A stretch of 64,000 nt of DNA, taken from contig NZ_AYMU01000013.1 in the NCBI RefSeq assembly GCF_000633395.1, positions 62,001-126,000 of the forward strand. Reading direction: 5' to 3'. The DNA is from Pseudomonas sp. PH1b (lineage in GTDB: Bacteria > Pseudomonadota > Gammaproteobacteria > Pseudomonadales > Pseudomonadaceae). The notes below the pieces were generated by a model. That model was not told where the DNA came from and made no database searches. It worked only from the letters and a program-made list of their open reading frames with translations. Made by a program: the position numbers and the translations under genes. Each line of letters starts with the position of its first letter. The stretch's first letter is position 1. Shown piece after piece: positions 38,843 through 46,857 of the stretch.

Positions 38843-39910
38843 ATGACTGCCCTGAAGAACGACCGTTTCCTTCGTGCCCTGCTCAAGCAACCCGTAGACG
38901 TCACCCCGGTGTGGATGATGCGGCAAGCCGGGCGCTACCTGCCTGAATACCGCGCCAGCCGTGCCAACGCCGGTGACTTCATGAGCCTGTGCATGAACCC
39001 GGAGTTCGCTTGCGAAGTCACCCTGCAGCCTCTGGACCGCTACCCGCAGCTGGATGCGGCGATCCTCTTCTCCGACATCCTGACCATCCCCGATGCCATG
39101 GGCCAAGGCCTGTACTTCGAGACCGGCGAAGGCCCGCGCTTCAAGAAAGTGGTCAGCACCCTGGCCGACATCGAGGCCCTGCCGATCCCTGATCCGCAAA
39201 AGGACCTGGGCTATGTGATGGATGCGGTCAGCACCATTCGTCGCGAACTCAATGGCCGTGTGCCATTGATCGGTTTCGCCGGCAGCCCCTGGACCCTGGC
39301 CACCTACATGGTTGAAGGCGGCTCGTCGAAAGACTTCCGCAAGTCCAAGGCCATGCTCTACGACAACCCGCAAGCCATGCACCTGCTGCTGGACAAGCTG
39401 GCGCAGTCGGTGACCTCCTACCTCAACGGGCAGATTCTGGCCGGTGCCCAGGCGGTGCAGATTTTCGACAGCTGGGGCGGCAGCCTCTCGGCGGCGGCTT
39501 ACCAGGAGTTCTCCCTGGCCTACATGCGCAAGATCGTCAGCGGCCTGATCCGTGAACACGACGGGCGCAAGGTGCCGGTGATCCTGTTCACCAAGGGCGG
39601 TGGCCTGTGGCTGGAAAGCATTGCCGATGCCGGCGCCGATGCCCTGGGCCTGGACTGGACCTGCGACATCGGCGAGGCCCGGCGTCGGGTCGGCAGCAAG
39701 GTATCGCTGCAAGGCAACATGGACCCCACCGTGCTCTACGCCAACCCGCAGGCGATCCGCAGCGAAGTGGCGCGCATCCTCGCCAGCTACGGCAAGGGCA
39801 GCGGCCACGTGTTCAACCTGGGCCACGGCATCACCCCGGAAGTGAAGCCGGAGCATGCCGGTGCTTTCCTGGAAGCGGTTCACGAGCTGTCGGCGCAGTA
39901 CCACGCATAA
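38843..39910 (+). CDS. hemE: Uroporphyrinogen decarboxylase HemE
   Basis: Converts uroporphyrinogen III to coproporphyrinogen III in haem synthesis. 355 residues; N-terminal substrate-binding MRQAGRYLPEYRASR with the catalytic Arg residues, the conserved Asp in LFSDILTIPDAMG, GFAGSPWTLATYMVEGG, QIFDSWGGSLS and LDWTCDIGEARRRVG, and FNLGHGITPEVKPEHAG. Full length. A clear terminator follows. Confidence 0.98.
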   Translation: MTALKNDRFLRALLKQPVDVTPVWMMRQAGRYLPEYRASRANAGDFMSLCMNPEFACEVTLQPLDRYPQLDAAILFSDILTIPDAMGQGLYFETGEGPRFKKVVSTLADIEALPIPDPQKDLGYVMDAVSTIRRELNGRVPLIGFAGSPWTLATYMVEGGSSKDFRKSKAMLYDNPQAMHLLLDKLAQSVTSYLNGQILAGAQAVQIFDSWGGSLSAAAYQEFSLAYMRKIVSGLIREHDGRKVPVILFTKGGGLWLESIADAGADALGLDWTCDIGEARRRVGSKVSLQGNMDPTVLYANPQAIRSEVARILASYGKGSGHVFNLGHGITPEVKPEHAGAFLEAVHELSAQYHA

Positions 39911-39923
39911 GCGCCACCCCATG

Positions 39924-39956
39924 AAAAAACGCCCGGCACCTGCCGGGCGTTTTCAT
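39924..39956 (+). terminator. Rho-independent terminator of hemE
   Basis: AACGCCCGGCA / TGCCGGGCGTT, an 11-base perfect stem with a 2-base loop flanked by A-run and T-run, 20 bases after the hemE stop. Confidence 0.95.
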
Positions 39957-39970
39957 TGGCGCACCCCTTT

Positions 39971-40510
39971 TTTGTAGGAGCCGGCTTGCCGGCGAAGGGG
40001 CCCTCAAGCCCCGCACCTGCCTGACGGACGCCTTCGCTGGCAAGCCAGCTCCTACAGGAGCCCGGCGGTACGATCTGTTCTGTGTAGGAGCCAGCTTGCT
40101 GGCGAAGGGGCCTTCGAGATTTGCACCTGCCTGGCGGACGCTTTCGCTGGCAAGCCAGCTCCTACGAGGGCCCGGCGGTACGATCAGTGCTGTGTAGGAG
40201 CCAGCTTGCTGGCGAAGGGGCCTTCGAGATTTGCACCTGCCTGGCGGACGCTTTCGCTGGCAAGCCAGCTCCTACAGGGACCCGGCGGAACGATCTGTGC
40301 TGTGTAGGAGCCAGCTTGCTGGCGAAGGGGCCTTCGAGATTTGCACCTGCCTGGCGGACGCTTTCGCTGGCAAGCCAGCTCCTACAAGGGCCCGGCGTAA
40401 CGATCAGTCCTGTGTAGGAGCCAGCTTGCTGGCGAAGGGGCCTTCGAGATTTGCACCTGCCTGGTGGACGCTTTCGCTGGCAAGCCAGCTCCTACGCAGG
40501 CCAGGCGTTA
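39971..40510. repeat. Tandem array of five REP doublets, 110-bp period
   Basis: Units begin at 39971, 40081, 40191, 40301 and 40411, each exactly 110 bases apart. Each holds GTAGGAGCCAGCTTGCTGGCGA, a spacer with GGGGCCTTCGAGATTTGCAC, the inverted TTCGCTGGCAAGCCAGCTCC, and a tail with CCCGGCG and CGATC. The last four units are almost identical; the first differs at about ten positions (CCGGCTTGCCGG, CCTCAAGCCCC). No gene is present. The array separates hemE from the convergent MFS gene and may terminate both. Confidence 0.95.
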
Positions 40511-41776
40511 CAAAGGCGGGAGTTTGGCCAGCTTCATGGCGATCAGCAGTGCGCCCACCAGCAAGGCACCGATAAACAGGCCAATGCCGTTCCAGCCCGC
40601 CAGGTGCCAGAACACGCCACCAGCGGTTCCGGCAATGCTCGAACCCGCGTAGTAGCTGAACAGGTACAGGGAAGAGGCCTGGCCCTTGGCCTTGGTGGCC
40701 CGGCGGCCGATCCAGCTGCTGGCCACCGAGTGGGCGCCGAAGAAGCCGAAGGTGAACAGCAGCATGCCGATCAGCACCAGGGACAACGGCGTCAGCAGGG
40801 TCAGGGCAATCCCTGCCAGCATCAGCACGATGGTGGCCCAGAGCACCCGGCGCCGCCCCAACTGGTCGGCCAGGGCGCCAATCTTCGCCGAGCTGTAGAT
40901 CCCCGACAGGTACACCACCGAGAGCATCCCGACCCAGGCCTGGCTCAGTTGATAGGGCTCGGCCAGCAGGCGGTAGCCGATGTAGTTGAACAGGGTGACG
41001 AAGGCCCCCATCAGCAGGAAGCCTTCGAGGAACAGCCAGGGCAGGCCAGCATCGCGAAAGTGCATGCTGAAACCCTCCAGCAGGCTGCGCGGGTGCAGCG
41101 AGCGAGGGCGGAAGTTGCGCGACTCGGGCAGGATGCGCCAGAACACCGCCGCAGCGATCAGCGCCAGCCCACCGATCACCAGCATCGCCGTGTGCCAGCT
41201 GACGAAGTCGATCAGCACCCCGGTGATCAGCCGTCCGCTCATGCCGCCAATGGCGTTGCCGCCGATGTACAGGCCCATGGCCAGGCCGATGTGCTGCGGG
41301 TGGATCTCTTCGCTCAGGTAGGTCATGGCCACCGCGGCCAGCCCGCTCAGGGACAGGCCCACCAGCGCACGCATCAGCAGCACCCCGTGCCAGCTGGGCA
41401 TCAGCGCGCTGGCGATGGTGCACAGGGCGGCGGCAAGCAGGGCGGCGACCATCACCGGCTTGCGGCCGATGCGATCGGAAATCGGTCCGGTGATCAGCAG
41501 CCCGATGGCCAGCATGCCGGTGGCGACCGAGAGGATCAGGCTGCTCTGGGCGGCGTTGATGGAAAAGTCCCGGGACAGCAGCGGCATCATCGGTTGCACG
41601 CAGTACAGCAGGGCGAAGGTGGCGAAACCGCCGGAGAACAGCGCCAGCACCGTGCGCATGAACAGCGGCGTGCCTTTCTCGATATAGACCTCGTTGAGTT
41701 GGGCGACCACCTCGTCCAGGGGCGTGGCAGGGGGTTCGTGGGCAGCGGGGGCAACAACGGCAACAGCGGATTTCAC
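40508..41776 (-). CDS. MFS transporter (drug/metabolite efflux type)
   Basis: Major-facilitator protein of 422 residues with about 12 helices. The loop 2-3 signature is GPISDRIGRKPVMV; the second half repeats it as GALADQLGRRRVLWA. The family resembles YnfM/YybF-type exporters; substrate unknown. I chose the GTG at 41774-41776 because GAGG stands 9 bases upstream; longer readings to an ATG at 41824 or further run into the promoter region. Divergent from the LysR gene by 121 bases, which suggests that regulator controls it. Confidence 0.87.
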   Translation of the reverse strand: MKSAVAVVAPAAHEPPATPLDEVVAQLNEVYIEKGTPLFMRTVLALFSGGFATFALLYCVQPMMPLLSRDFSINAAQSSLILSVATGMLAIGLLITGPISDRIGRKPVMVAALLAAALCTIASALMPSWHGVLLMRALVGLSLSGLAAVAMTYLSEEIHPQHIGLAMGLYIGGNAIGGMSGRLITGVLIDFVSWHTAMLVIGGLALIAAAVFWRILPESRNFRPRSLHPRSLLEGFSMHFRDAGLPWLFLEGFLLMGAFVTLFNYIGYRLLAEPYQLSQAWVGMLSVVYLSGIYSSAKIGALADQLGRRRVLWATIVLMLAGIALTLLTPLSLVLIGMLLFTFGFFGAHSVASSWIGRRATKAKGQASSLYLFSYYAGSSIAGTAGGVFWHLAGWNGIGLFIGALLVGALLIAMKLAKLPPL

Positions 41777-41897
41777 GGGGGACCTCGGGGGGGAACGCAG
41801 CCGGTCAGGCAATGGAAAAAGCATATAGCTGGCTAATGATTCTTTCCAATATATTGTTCGACCTGTTTGATAGGTTTGAAGACTTAATGAGGTCCCC

Positions 41898-42797
41898 ATG
41901 GAATTGCGTCACCTGCGCTACTTCATTGCCGTCGCCGAAGAGCTGCATTTCGGCCGCGCGGCCCAGGTGCTGGGCATCTCCCAGCCGCCCCTGAGCCAGC
42001 AGATCCAGGCGCTGGAGCAGGAGGTTGGTGCCCGTTTGTTCGAGCGAACCAATCGTCGGGTCGAACTCAGCGAGGCCGGGCGCCTGTTCCTCGAAGAGGC
42101 GCGGCTGGTGCTGGCCCAGGTGGACAAGGCGGCGGATGTGGCGCGGCGTGCGCAACTGGGCGAGTTGGGGGAGTTGAAGATCGGCTTCACCTCGTCGGCT
42201 CCGTTCAACTCGACCATTCCCCAGGCGATCTTCGCCTTTCGCCAGCGCTTCCCTGCGGTGCACCTCAAGCTCAAGGAAATGAGCAGCACCCAGGTGGCCG
42301 AGGCGCTAGTGGACCAGTCGATCCAGGTCGGCATCATGCGGCCCTTGCCCCTGCCGGATTCGCTGTCGGTGGTGGAGCTGTTGCGCGAGCCGCTGGTGGC
42401 GGTGCTCAGCGCCAAGCACCCGCTGGCCGGTGGCAGTGAAGAGGGACTGCATCTGGCGGCGCTGGCCCACGAGCCCTTCGTGTTCTTTCCCCGCAGCTAT
42501 GGCAGCGGCCTGTACGCCCAGTTGCTGAGCCTGTCTCGGGATGCCGGGTTTACCCCGCATTTTGCCCAGGAGGCGGGCGAAGCCATGACCATCATCGGCC
42601 TGGTGGCCGCCGGGCTGGGGGTCTCGGTATTGCCGGCGTCCTACCAGCGCATGCGCATCGATGGCGTGGTCTATCGGCGCCTGCTGGACCCCGAGGCCAT
42701 GTCGGCGGTGTGGCTGGTGCAGCGCAAGGACCAGAACTCGCCTATGGCCCAGGCCTTTGTCGAGCTACTGACGCGCAAGACCGGGGCCGCGCCCTGA
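41898..42797 (+). CDS. LysR-family transcriptional regulator
   Basis: 299 residues. N-terminal winged helix-turn-helix MELRHLRYFIAVAEELHFGRAAQVLGISQPPLSQQIQALE, followed by a type 2 periplasmic-binding effector domain (from about 90, LKIGFTSSAPFNSTIPQAI). Likely controls the divergent MFS gene by the usual LysR arrangement; the effector is unknown. Its last 33 bases overlap the end of the convergent secreted-protein gene at 42765. Confidence 0.92.
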   Translation: MELRHLRYFIAVAEELHFGRAAQVLGISQPPLSQQIQALEQEVGARLFERTNRRVELSEAGRLFLEEARLVLAQVDKAADVARRAQLGELGELKIGFTSSAPFNSTIPQAIFAFRQRFPAVHLKLKEMSSTQVAEALVDQSIQVGIMRPLPLPDSLSVVELLREPLVAVLSAKHPLAGGSEEGLHLAALAHEPFVFFPRSYGSGLYAQLLSLSRDAGFTPHFAQEAGEAMTIIGLVAAGLGVSVLPASYQRMRIDGVVYRRLLDPEAMSAVWLVQRKDQNSPMAQAFVELLTRKTGAAP

Positions 42798-43256
42798 GGG
42801 GAGGTTGGGCCGCACCGGGGCCTGGAGGTACACCAGGTCGCCGCGCAGGGCCACGCCGGCCATCAGCACCCCGGCGTGGCATTCGTAGGTGTTCAGGTCC
42901 TTGCGCACATGGTGCTTGTAGTAGCTGACGATATTGGTCACCGCGTTGGCACCAACCCGCTTGGCCGCCGCTTGCAGGGTGATCAGGGCCGACTGCAGGG
43001 CCCATTCGCAGGCGTCGATGTCGCTCTTGTTGAAGGCATTGGTCTTCTTGTTGGTGGCCAGCTCAGTGACCTGGACCCTGAGCAGCGGCGGATGCGGGTT
43101 GCCCGCCAGGTAGAAGCTCACGCTGCCGTCCAGGCGCCCGGCGCGCTGGGCATCGGCGACGACTTTCTCGAAGGGCATGTACATCAGGTTGGTGGCCTGG
43201 CTGGTGGGGCTCAGGACAGCTAGCAGGGCCAGGGCAATCAGCGCTTTCACTTGCAT
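42765..43256 (-). CDS. Secreted protein, tandem paralogue of 43449-43895
   Basis: 163 residues with a signal peptide (MQVKALIALALLAVLSPTSQA). I do not know its function; such proteins are sometimes labelled as an excinuclease subunit in databases, which the sequence does not support. It shares with the next gene a conserved block: LDGSVSFYLAGN, NKKTNAFNKSD, CEWALQSALITLQAAAKRVGANAVTNI, then RKDLNTYECHAGVLMAGVALRGDL. Two Cys (in ACEWAL and YECHAG) are conserved and may form a disulfide. A good GGAG precedes the ATG. A terminator separates it from the long operon upstream, so it needs its own promoter. Confidence 0.8.
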   Translation of the reverse strand: MQVKALIALALLAVLSPTSQATNLMYMPFEKVVADAQRAGRLDGSVSFYLAGNPHPPLLRVQVTELATNKKTNAFNKSDIDACEWALQSALITLQAAAKRVGANAVTNIVSYYKHHVRKDLNTYECHAGVLMAGVALRGDLVYLQAPVRPNLPSGRGPGLARQ

Positions 43257-43401
43257 GGTCGGCTCCTTGACGGACGTGAAAGGGGTGCCACCGTCACGCC
43301 GGTCGAGGCCCGGCCGCGCAGCTTGGCTCCCGCAGGCGGCGATGCTCCGGCCTGCTGTTGCGAGTGTAGACGGCGATTGGCGCGCTTCCGGAAAAATCCC
43401 G

Positions 43402-43432
43402 GAAACGAAAAGGGCGCCCCCAAGGCGCCCTT
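43402..43432 (-). terminator. Rho-independent terminator of the aryl-polyene operon
   Basis: On minus, AAGGGCGCC / GGCGCCCTT with a 5-base loop followed by TTTTCGTTTCC, about 17 bases after the stop of the secreted-protein gene at 43449. It marks the 3' end of the long minus-strand operon. Confidence 0.9.
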
Positions 43433-43448
43433 CGCTGTCGACGGCAGG

Positions 43449-43895
43449 TCACTGGACCTTGGACAGATCCCCGCGCAGCGCGACGCCAGCCATGATGGCG
43501 CCGGCATGGCACTCATAGGTGGTGGCGTCCTTGCGCTCACGGCTCTTGTAGAAGCTGGCGATGTCGGTCACGGCATTGGCGCCGACTTTCTTCGCCGCTT
43601 CGTGCAGGGTGATCAGCGCCGACTGCAAGGCCCACTCGCAGGCCACCTGGTCGGCCTTGCCGAAGGCATTGGTCTTCTTGTTGGTCACGGCGCCGGGGCT
43701 GAGCACGCTGACCTTGCCGGCCGGCTTGTTGCCCGCCAGGTAGAACTTCACGCTGCCGTCGATCTTGCCGGTGCTGATGGCCTCGGCCACCACCTTGTCG
43801 AAGGGCAGGTACAGGGCGGTATCCCGGGCCTGGCTGACGCCGGGCAGGGTGCACAGCAGCAGGGTGGCGGTGGCCGCCAGTGTCTTCAAACGCAT
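43449..43895 (-). CDS. Secreted protein, last gene of the aryl-polyene operon
   Basis: 148 residues from the ATG at 43893-43895 (GGAG upstream), with a signal peptide (MRLKTLAATATLLLCTLPGVSQA). Paralogue of the gene at 42765; shared block IDGSVKFYLAGN, NKKTNAFGKADQVACEWALQSALITLHEAAKKVGANAVTDI, TYECHAGAIMAGVALRGDL. An in-frame ATG four codons earlier is an alternative. Function not known. Its inclusion before the operon terminator suggests a role with the pigment pathway or its envelope effects, but that is inference. Confidence 0.8.
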   Translation of the reverse strand: MRLKTLAATATLLLCTLPGVSQARDTALYLPFDKVVAEAISTGKIDGSVKFYLAGNKPAGKVSVLSPGAVTNKKTNAFGKADQVACEWALQSALITLHEAAKKVGANAVTDIASFYKSRERKDATTYECHAGAIMAGVALRGDLSKVQ

Positions 43896-43957
43896 CGCAT
43901 TCTCCATGACATCAAGGGGGGTAAAGCAGCCCGGCGAGCAGGGTCGCCGGGAAGGAA

Positions 43958-44407
43958 TCATTGGGCGGCCGGGAAGCTCTTGGCGGCGCCATCGGACAGC
44001 TGTTGTGCGGTCCGCTCGTTCTGGTTGTCTCGCAGTTCGCGCAGGATGCCCTTGTCCAGCAGGCGCACCCAGCGGATGTAGTTCTTGTGGATCTTGCCGT
44101 CCTTGTAGTCCAGGTCACGGCTGTCGCGGTAGAGGATCTTGTAGTGGCTGGCGGAGTACTGGATATCGATCTCGGCGTGGAACTGTTCACGCACGGTGAT
44201 CTCGGCCTGGATCAGCTCCGGGCTGATGCGCTGCACGGTCCACTTGCGGGCGACGAGGTTCTTCAGGATCGCCTGCTTGACCTGTTCCTGGTCGGCCTGG
44301 ATGGTGGCCGGGATGATGCGGTTGGGGGTGTACATGCGCTTGCTGGTACAGGCGGTGACGCTCAGCAGAGCAAGGACGATGAGGGTGGCGCGAAACAGCG
44401 AAGACAT
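43958..44407 (-). CDS. Small lipoprotein of the aryl-polyene operon
   Basis: 149 residues. The signal MSSLFRATLIVLALLSVTAC ends in a lipobox with lipidated Cys20 followed by Thr, so outer-membrane placement is expected by the +2 rule. The mature part has a helix (IQADQEQVKQAILKNLVARKW), strands (ISPELIQAEITVREQFHAEIDIQYS) and a charged end. I recall similar small lipoproteins in aryl-polyene clusters, function unknown. It lies 25 bases downstream of the ketosynthase gene. Confidence 0.78.
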   Translation of the reverse strand: MSSLFRATLIVLALLSVTACTSKRMYTPNRIIPATIQADQEQVKQAILKNLVARKWTVQRISPELIQAEITVREQFHAEIDIQYSASHYKILYRDSRDLDYKDGKIHKNYIRWVRLLDKGILRELRDNQNERTAQQLSDGAAKSFPAAQ

Positions 44408-44432
44408 TCCATTTCTCCAGAGAGGTGAGGCA

Positions 44433-45659
44433 TCAGGACCAGCGGCGGAAGATCAACGAGGTGTTGACGCCGCCAAAGGCAAAGTTGTTGTTCATCACGT
44501 ATTCGTGGCTCATGGCGCGAAAGCCGCCCTGCAGGTAGTCCAGCTCGCCGCAGCGGGGGTCGACCTGGTCCAGGTTGCAGGTGTGCACATACAGGTCGCG
44601 GTTGAGCATCTCGATGCTGAACCAGGACTCTAGGGCGCCACAGGCCCCCAGGGTGTGGCCAAGGAAACTCTTCTGCGAGCTGATGGGCATGCGGCTGCCG
44701 AACAGGCTGCTGGTGGCCTGGGTCTCGGCGATATCGCCCTGCTCGGTGGCGGTGCCATGGCCGTTGACGTAGCCGATGGCCTCCGGGAACAGGGCCGCAT
44801 CCTCCAGGGCCAGTTCCATGGCCCGACGCATGGTGAGCTGCTCGGGACGGGTGGTGTGCTGGCCGTCGGCATTGCTGCCGAAGCCGACGATTTCCGCATG
44901 GATCCGCGCGCCCCGGGCCAGGGCGTGCTCCAGCTCCTCGAGCACCAGCATGCCGCCGCCTTCGCCGATCACCAGGCCGTCGCGATCGCAGTCGTAGGGC
45001 CGGGGACTGGTGTGCGGCGCATCGTTTTTCAGGCTGGTGGCATACAGTGCGTCGAACACCATGGCTTCGGTGGGGCACAGTTCCTCGGCGCCGCCGGCGA
45101 GCATCAGCGGCAGGCGGCCAAACTTGATCGCCTCGTAGGCGTAGCCGATGCCCTGGCTGCCACTGGTGCAGGCGCTGGAGGTGGGAATCAGGCGTCCGGT
45201 GAGGCCGAAGAAGATGCTGATATTGGCCGCGGTGGTGTGGGGCATCATGCGCACGTAGGAATTGGCGTTGAGCCCCTCGGCCACCGAGTTCAGCAGCATG
45301 TTGCCGAAGGCCTTGATCTCGTCGGTGCTGCCGGTGGAGGAACCGCAGGCCACCCCCATGCGCCCGTCCTTGATCGACGGGTCGCCCAGCAGCCCGGCGT
45401 CGGCCAGGGCCTGCTCGGCGGCGCCCACGGCCAGGCGCGAGACCCGGCCCATGCTGCGCAGTTGCTTGCGGGTCCAGTGTCCGGGCACCTGGAAGTCGTC
45501 AATGGGGCCGGCCAGGCGGGTGTTGAGTTCGCTGAAGCGGTCCCATTCGTCCATGCGTCGGATGCCACTGCGGTTGGCGCCGAAGCGCTCGGCGATGCTG
45601 GCCCAGTCGCTGCCCAGGGAAGTGATGCCGGCCATGCCGGTGACGACCACGCGTTTCAT
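44433..45659 (-). CDS. Beta-ketoacyl-ACP synthase (FabF-like) of the aryl-polyene cluster
   Basis: Condensing enzyme, 408 residues from the ATG at 45657-45659 whose first base pair shares the stop of the ketoreductase gene (TGATG). Full catalytic triad: Cys164 in SSACTSGSQGIG, His in GHGTATEQGD, and His in KSFLGHTLGACGALE. It likely extends the polyene chain with the chain-length factor encoded at the other end of the operon. Corresponds to the ApeO-type ketosynthase of known clusters by order (KS-KR-DH-KS), an assignment from memory. Confidence 0.9.
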   Translation of the reverse strand: MKRVVVTGMAGITSLGSDWASIAERFGANRSGIRRMDEWDRFSELNTRLAGPIDDFQVPGHWTRKQLRSMGRVSRLAVGAAEQALADAGLLGDPSIKDGRMGVACGSSTGSTDEIKAFGNMLLNSVAEGLNANSYVRMMPHTTAANISIFFGLTGRLIPTSSACTSGSQGIGYAYEAIKFGRLPLMLAGGAEELCPTEAMVFDALYATSLKNDAPHTSPRPYDCDRDGLVIGEGGGMLVLEELEHALARGARIHAEIVGFGSNADGQHTTRPEQLTMRRAMELALEDAALFPEAIGYVNGHGTATEQGDIAETQATSSLFGSRMPISSQKSFLGHTLGACGALESWFSIEMLNRDLYVHTCNLDQVDPRCGELDYLQGGFRAMSHEYVMNNNFAFGGVNTSLIFRRWS

Positions 45660-46387
45660 CAGCACAGGCCCCCGTTGACCGAGAGCACCTGGCGAGTGAT
45701 GTAGCCGGCTTCGGCGGACATCAGGAAGTTCACCGCGCCGGCCACTTCTTCCGGGGTGCCCATGCGCTGGGCCGGGATCATTTTCAGCAGTTCGTCCACT
45801 GGCACGTTTTCATCCAGCATGGCGGTGTCGATCAACCCGGGGGCCACGCAGTTGACGGTGATCTTGCGCTTGCCCAGCTCGATGGCCAGGGCCTTGGCGG
45901 CGCCGATCAGACCGGCCTTGGAGGCGCTGTAGTTGACCTGGCCACGGTTGCCGATCAGCCCCGAGACCGAGGTGATGCAGATGATCCGCCCCGGTGCGCG
46001 ACGACGGATCATCGGCATCATCACCGGGTGCAGAACGTTGTAGAAACCGTCGAGGTTGGTGCGCAGCACCTGGTCCCAGTCCTCTTCGCTGAGGGCCGGG
46101 AAGGCACCGTCGCGGGTCAGGCCGGCGTTCAGCACCACGCCGTAATAGGCACCGTGGGCCTCGACGTCGGCTTCCAGGGCGGTCCGGCAGGCATCCCGGT
46201 CCGAGACATCGAATTGCAGGATGCGGGCGCTGCGGCCCAGGGCCTCGACCTCGCCCTTGACGGCGTCGGCGTCGCTGCGGCCACTGCGGCAGTGCAGCAC
46301 CAGGTCATAGCCGGCCTGGGCCAGACGCAGGGCGATGGCGCGGCCGATGCCACGGCTGGAGCCGGTGACCAGTACGGAGTCAGTCAT
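45659..46387 (-). CDS. 3-oxoacyl-ACP reductase (FabG-like)
   Basis: Short-chain dehydrogenase, 242 residues. NADP-binding TGSSRGIGRAIALRLA; catalytic Ser in CITSVSGLIGNRGQ and the YxxxK pair in VNYSASKAG. Reduces the beta-keto group in each polyene cycle. Its start overlaps the dehydratase stop by four bases, and its stop overlaps the ketosynthase start. ApeQ-type by position. Confidence 0.92.
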   Translation of the reverse strand: MTDSVLVTGSSRGIGRAIALRLAQAGYDLVLHCRSGRSDADAVKGEVEALGRSARILQFDVSDRDACRTALEADVEAHGAYYGVVLNAGLTRDGAFPALSEEDWDQVLRTNLDGFYNVLHPVMMPMIRRRAPGRIICITSVSGLIGNRGQVNYSASKAGLIGAAKALAIELGKRKITVNCVAPGLIDTAMLDENVPVDELLKMIPAQRMGTPEEVAGAVNFLMSAEAGYITRQVLSVNGGLC

Positions 46388-46857
46388 GACGGGGTTCCTG
46401 TAGAAGAGGCAGGTGTTTCATCCAGGTAGTCGGCGGCCTGGGGCGGGCGGAACACGTTCAGGCGCGCGCTGGCGGCAATGCCGGGGCCACTGAGGTGGCA
46501 CTCGAACACGCCCATGCCGTTGTCGTCTTCCAGAGAACGCAGGGCATGGATCTCCAGGGTGCTGCCGACGGCAAAGTGCTCGACATTGCATTCGAATTTA
46601 CGGGTGCCCAGAAGGAAGCCCAACTCCACCGGCAGACCCTGCTGGCGGGCGCGGCAACCGGCATAGGCGGCCACGCTCTGGGCCATCAGCTCGACCCCGA
46701 CCCAGGCCGGCAGGCTGCCGTCGGCGCGGTTGAACAGGCCGCCGGGGCGAACTTCGAGGCGGGTGCGGATCTGTTCTTCATCAAAGGCCAGGACCTGATC
46801 GATGAGGATCATGTCCCCGGCGTGGGGCAGCAACTCGGCGAGCGGCCAGTCAATCAT
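46384..46857 (-). CDS. 3-hydroxyacyl-ACP dehydratase, hotdog fold
   Basis: 157 residues resembling ApeP-type dehydratases of aryl-polyene clusters: LLPHAGDMILIDQVLAFDEE at the N-terminus with the catalytic His, then LPAWVGVELMAQSVAAYAGCRARQ with the Glu, and LLGTRKFECNVEHFAVGSTL. Removes water to form the conjugated double bonds. Coupled to genes on both sides (overlaps of four bases). Confidence 0.87.
   Translation of the reverse strand: MIDWPLAELLPHAGDMILIDQVLAFDEEQIRTRLEVRPGGLFNRADGSLPAWVGVELMAQSVAAYAGCRARQQGLPVELGFLLGTRKFECNVEHFAVGSTLEIHALRSLEDDNGMGVFECHLSGPGIAASARLNVFRPPQAADYLDETPASSTGTPS

Noticed and set aside
39971..40510. Regular 110-bp repeats considered as a CRISPR array
   Set aside because: No variable spacers: units are the same throughout, and each is an inverted REP doublet.
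40121..40575. Repetitive open frames across the 110-bp array
   Set aside because: 110 is not a multiple of three, so peptides shift frame from unit to unit; they are only REP readings.
40451..41836. 461-codon plus-strand frame over the MFS gene
   Set aside because: Gln/His-rich mirror of hydrophobic codons of a membrane protein; no independent support.
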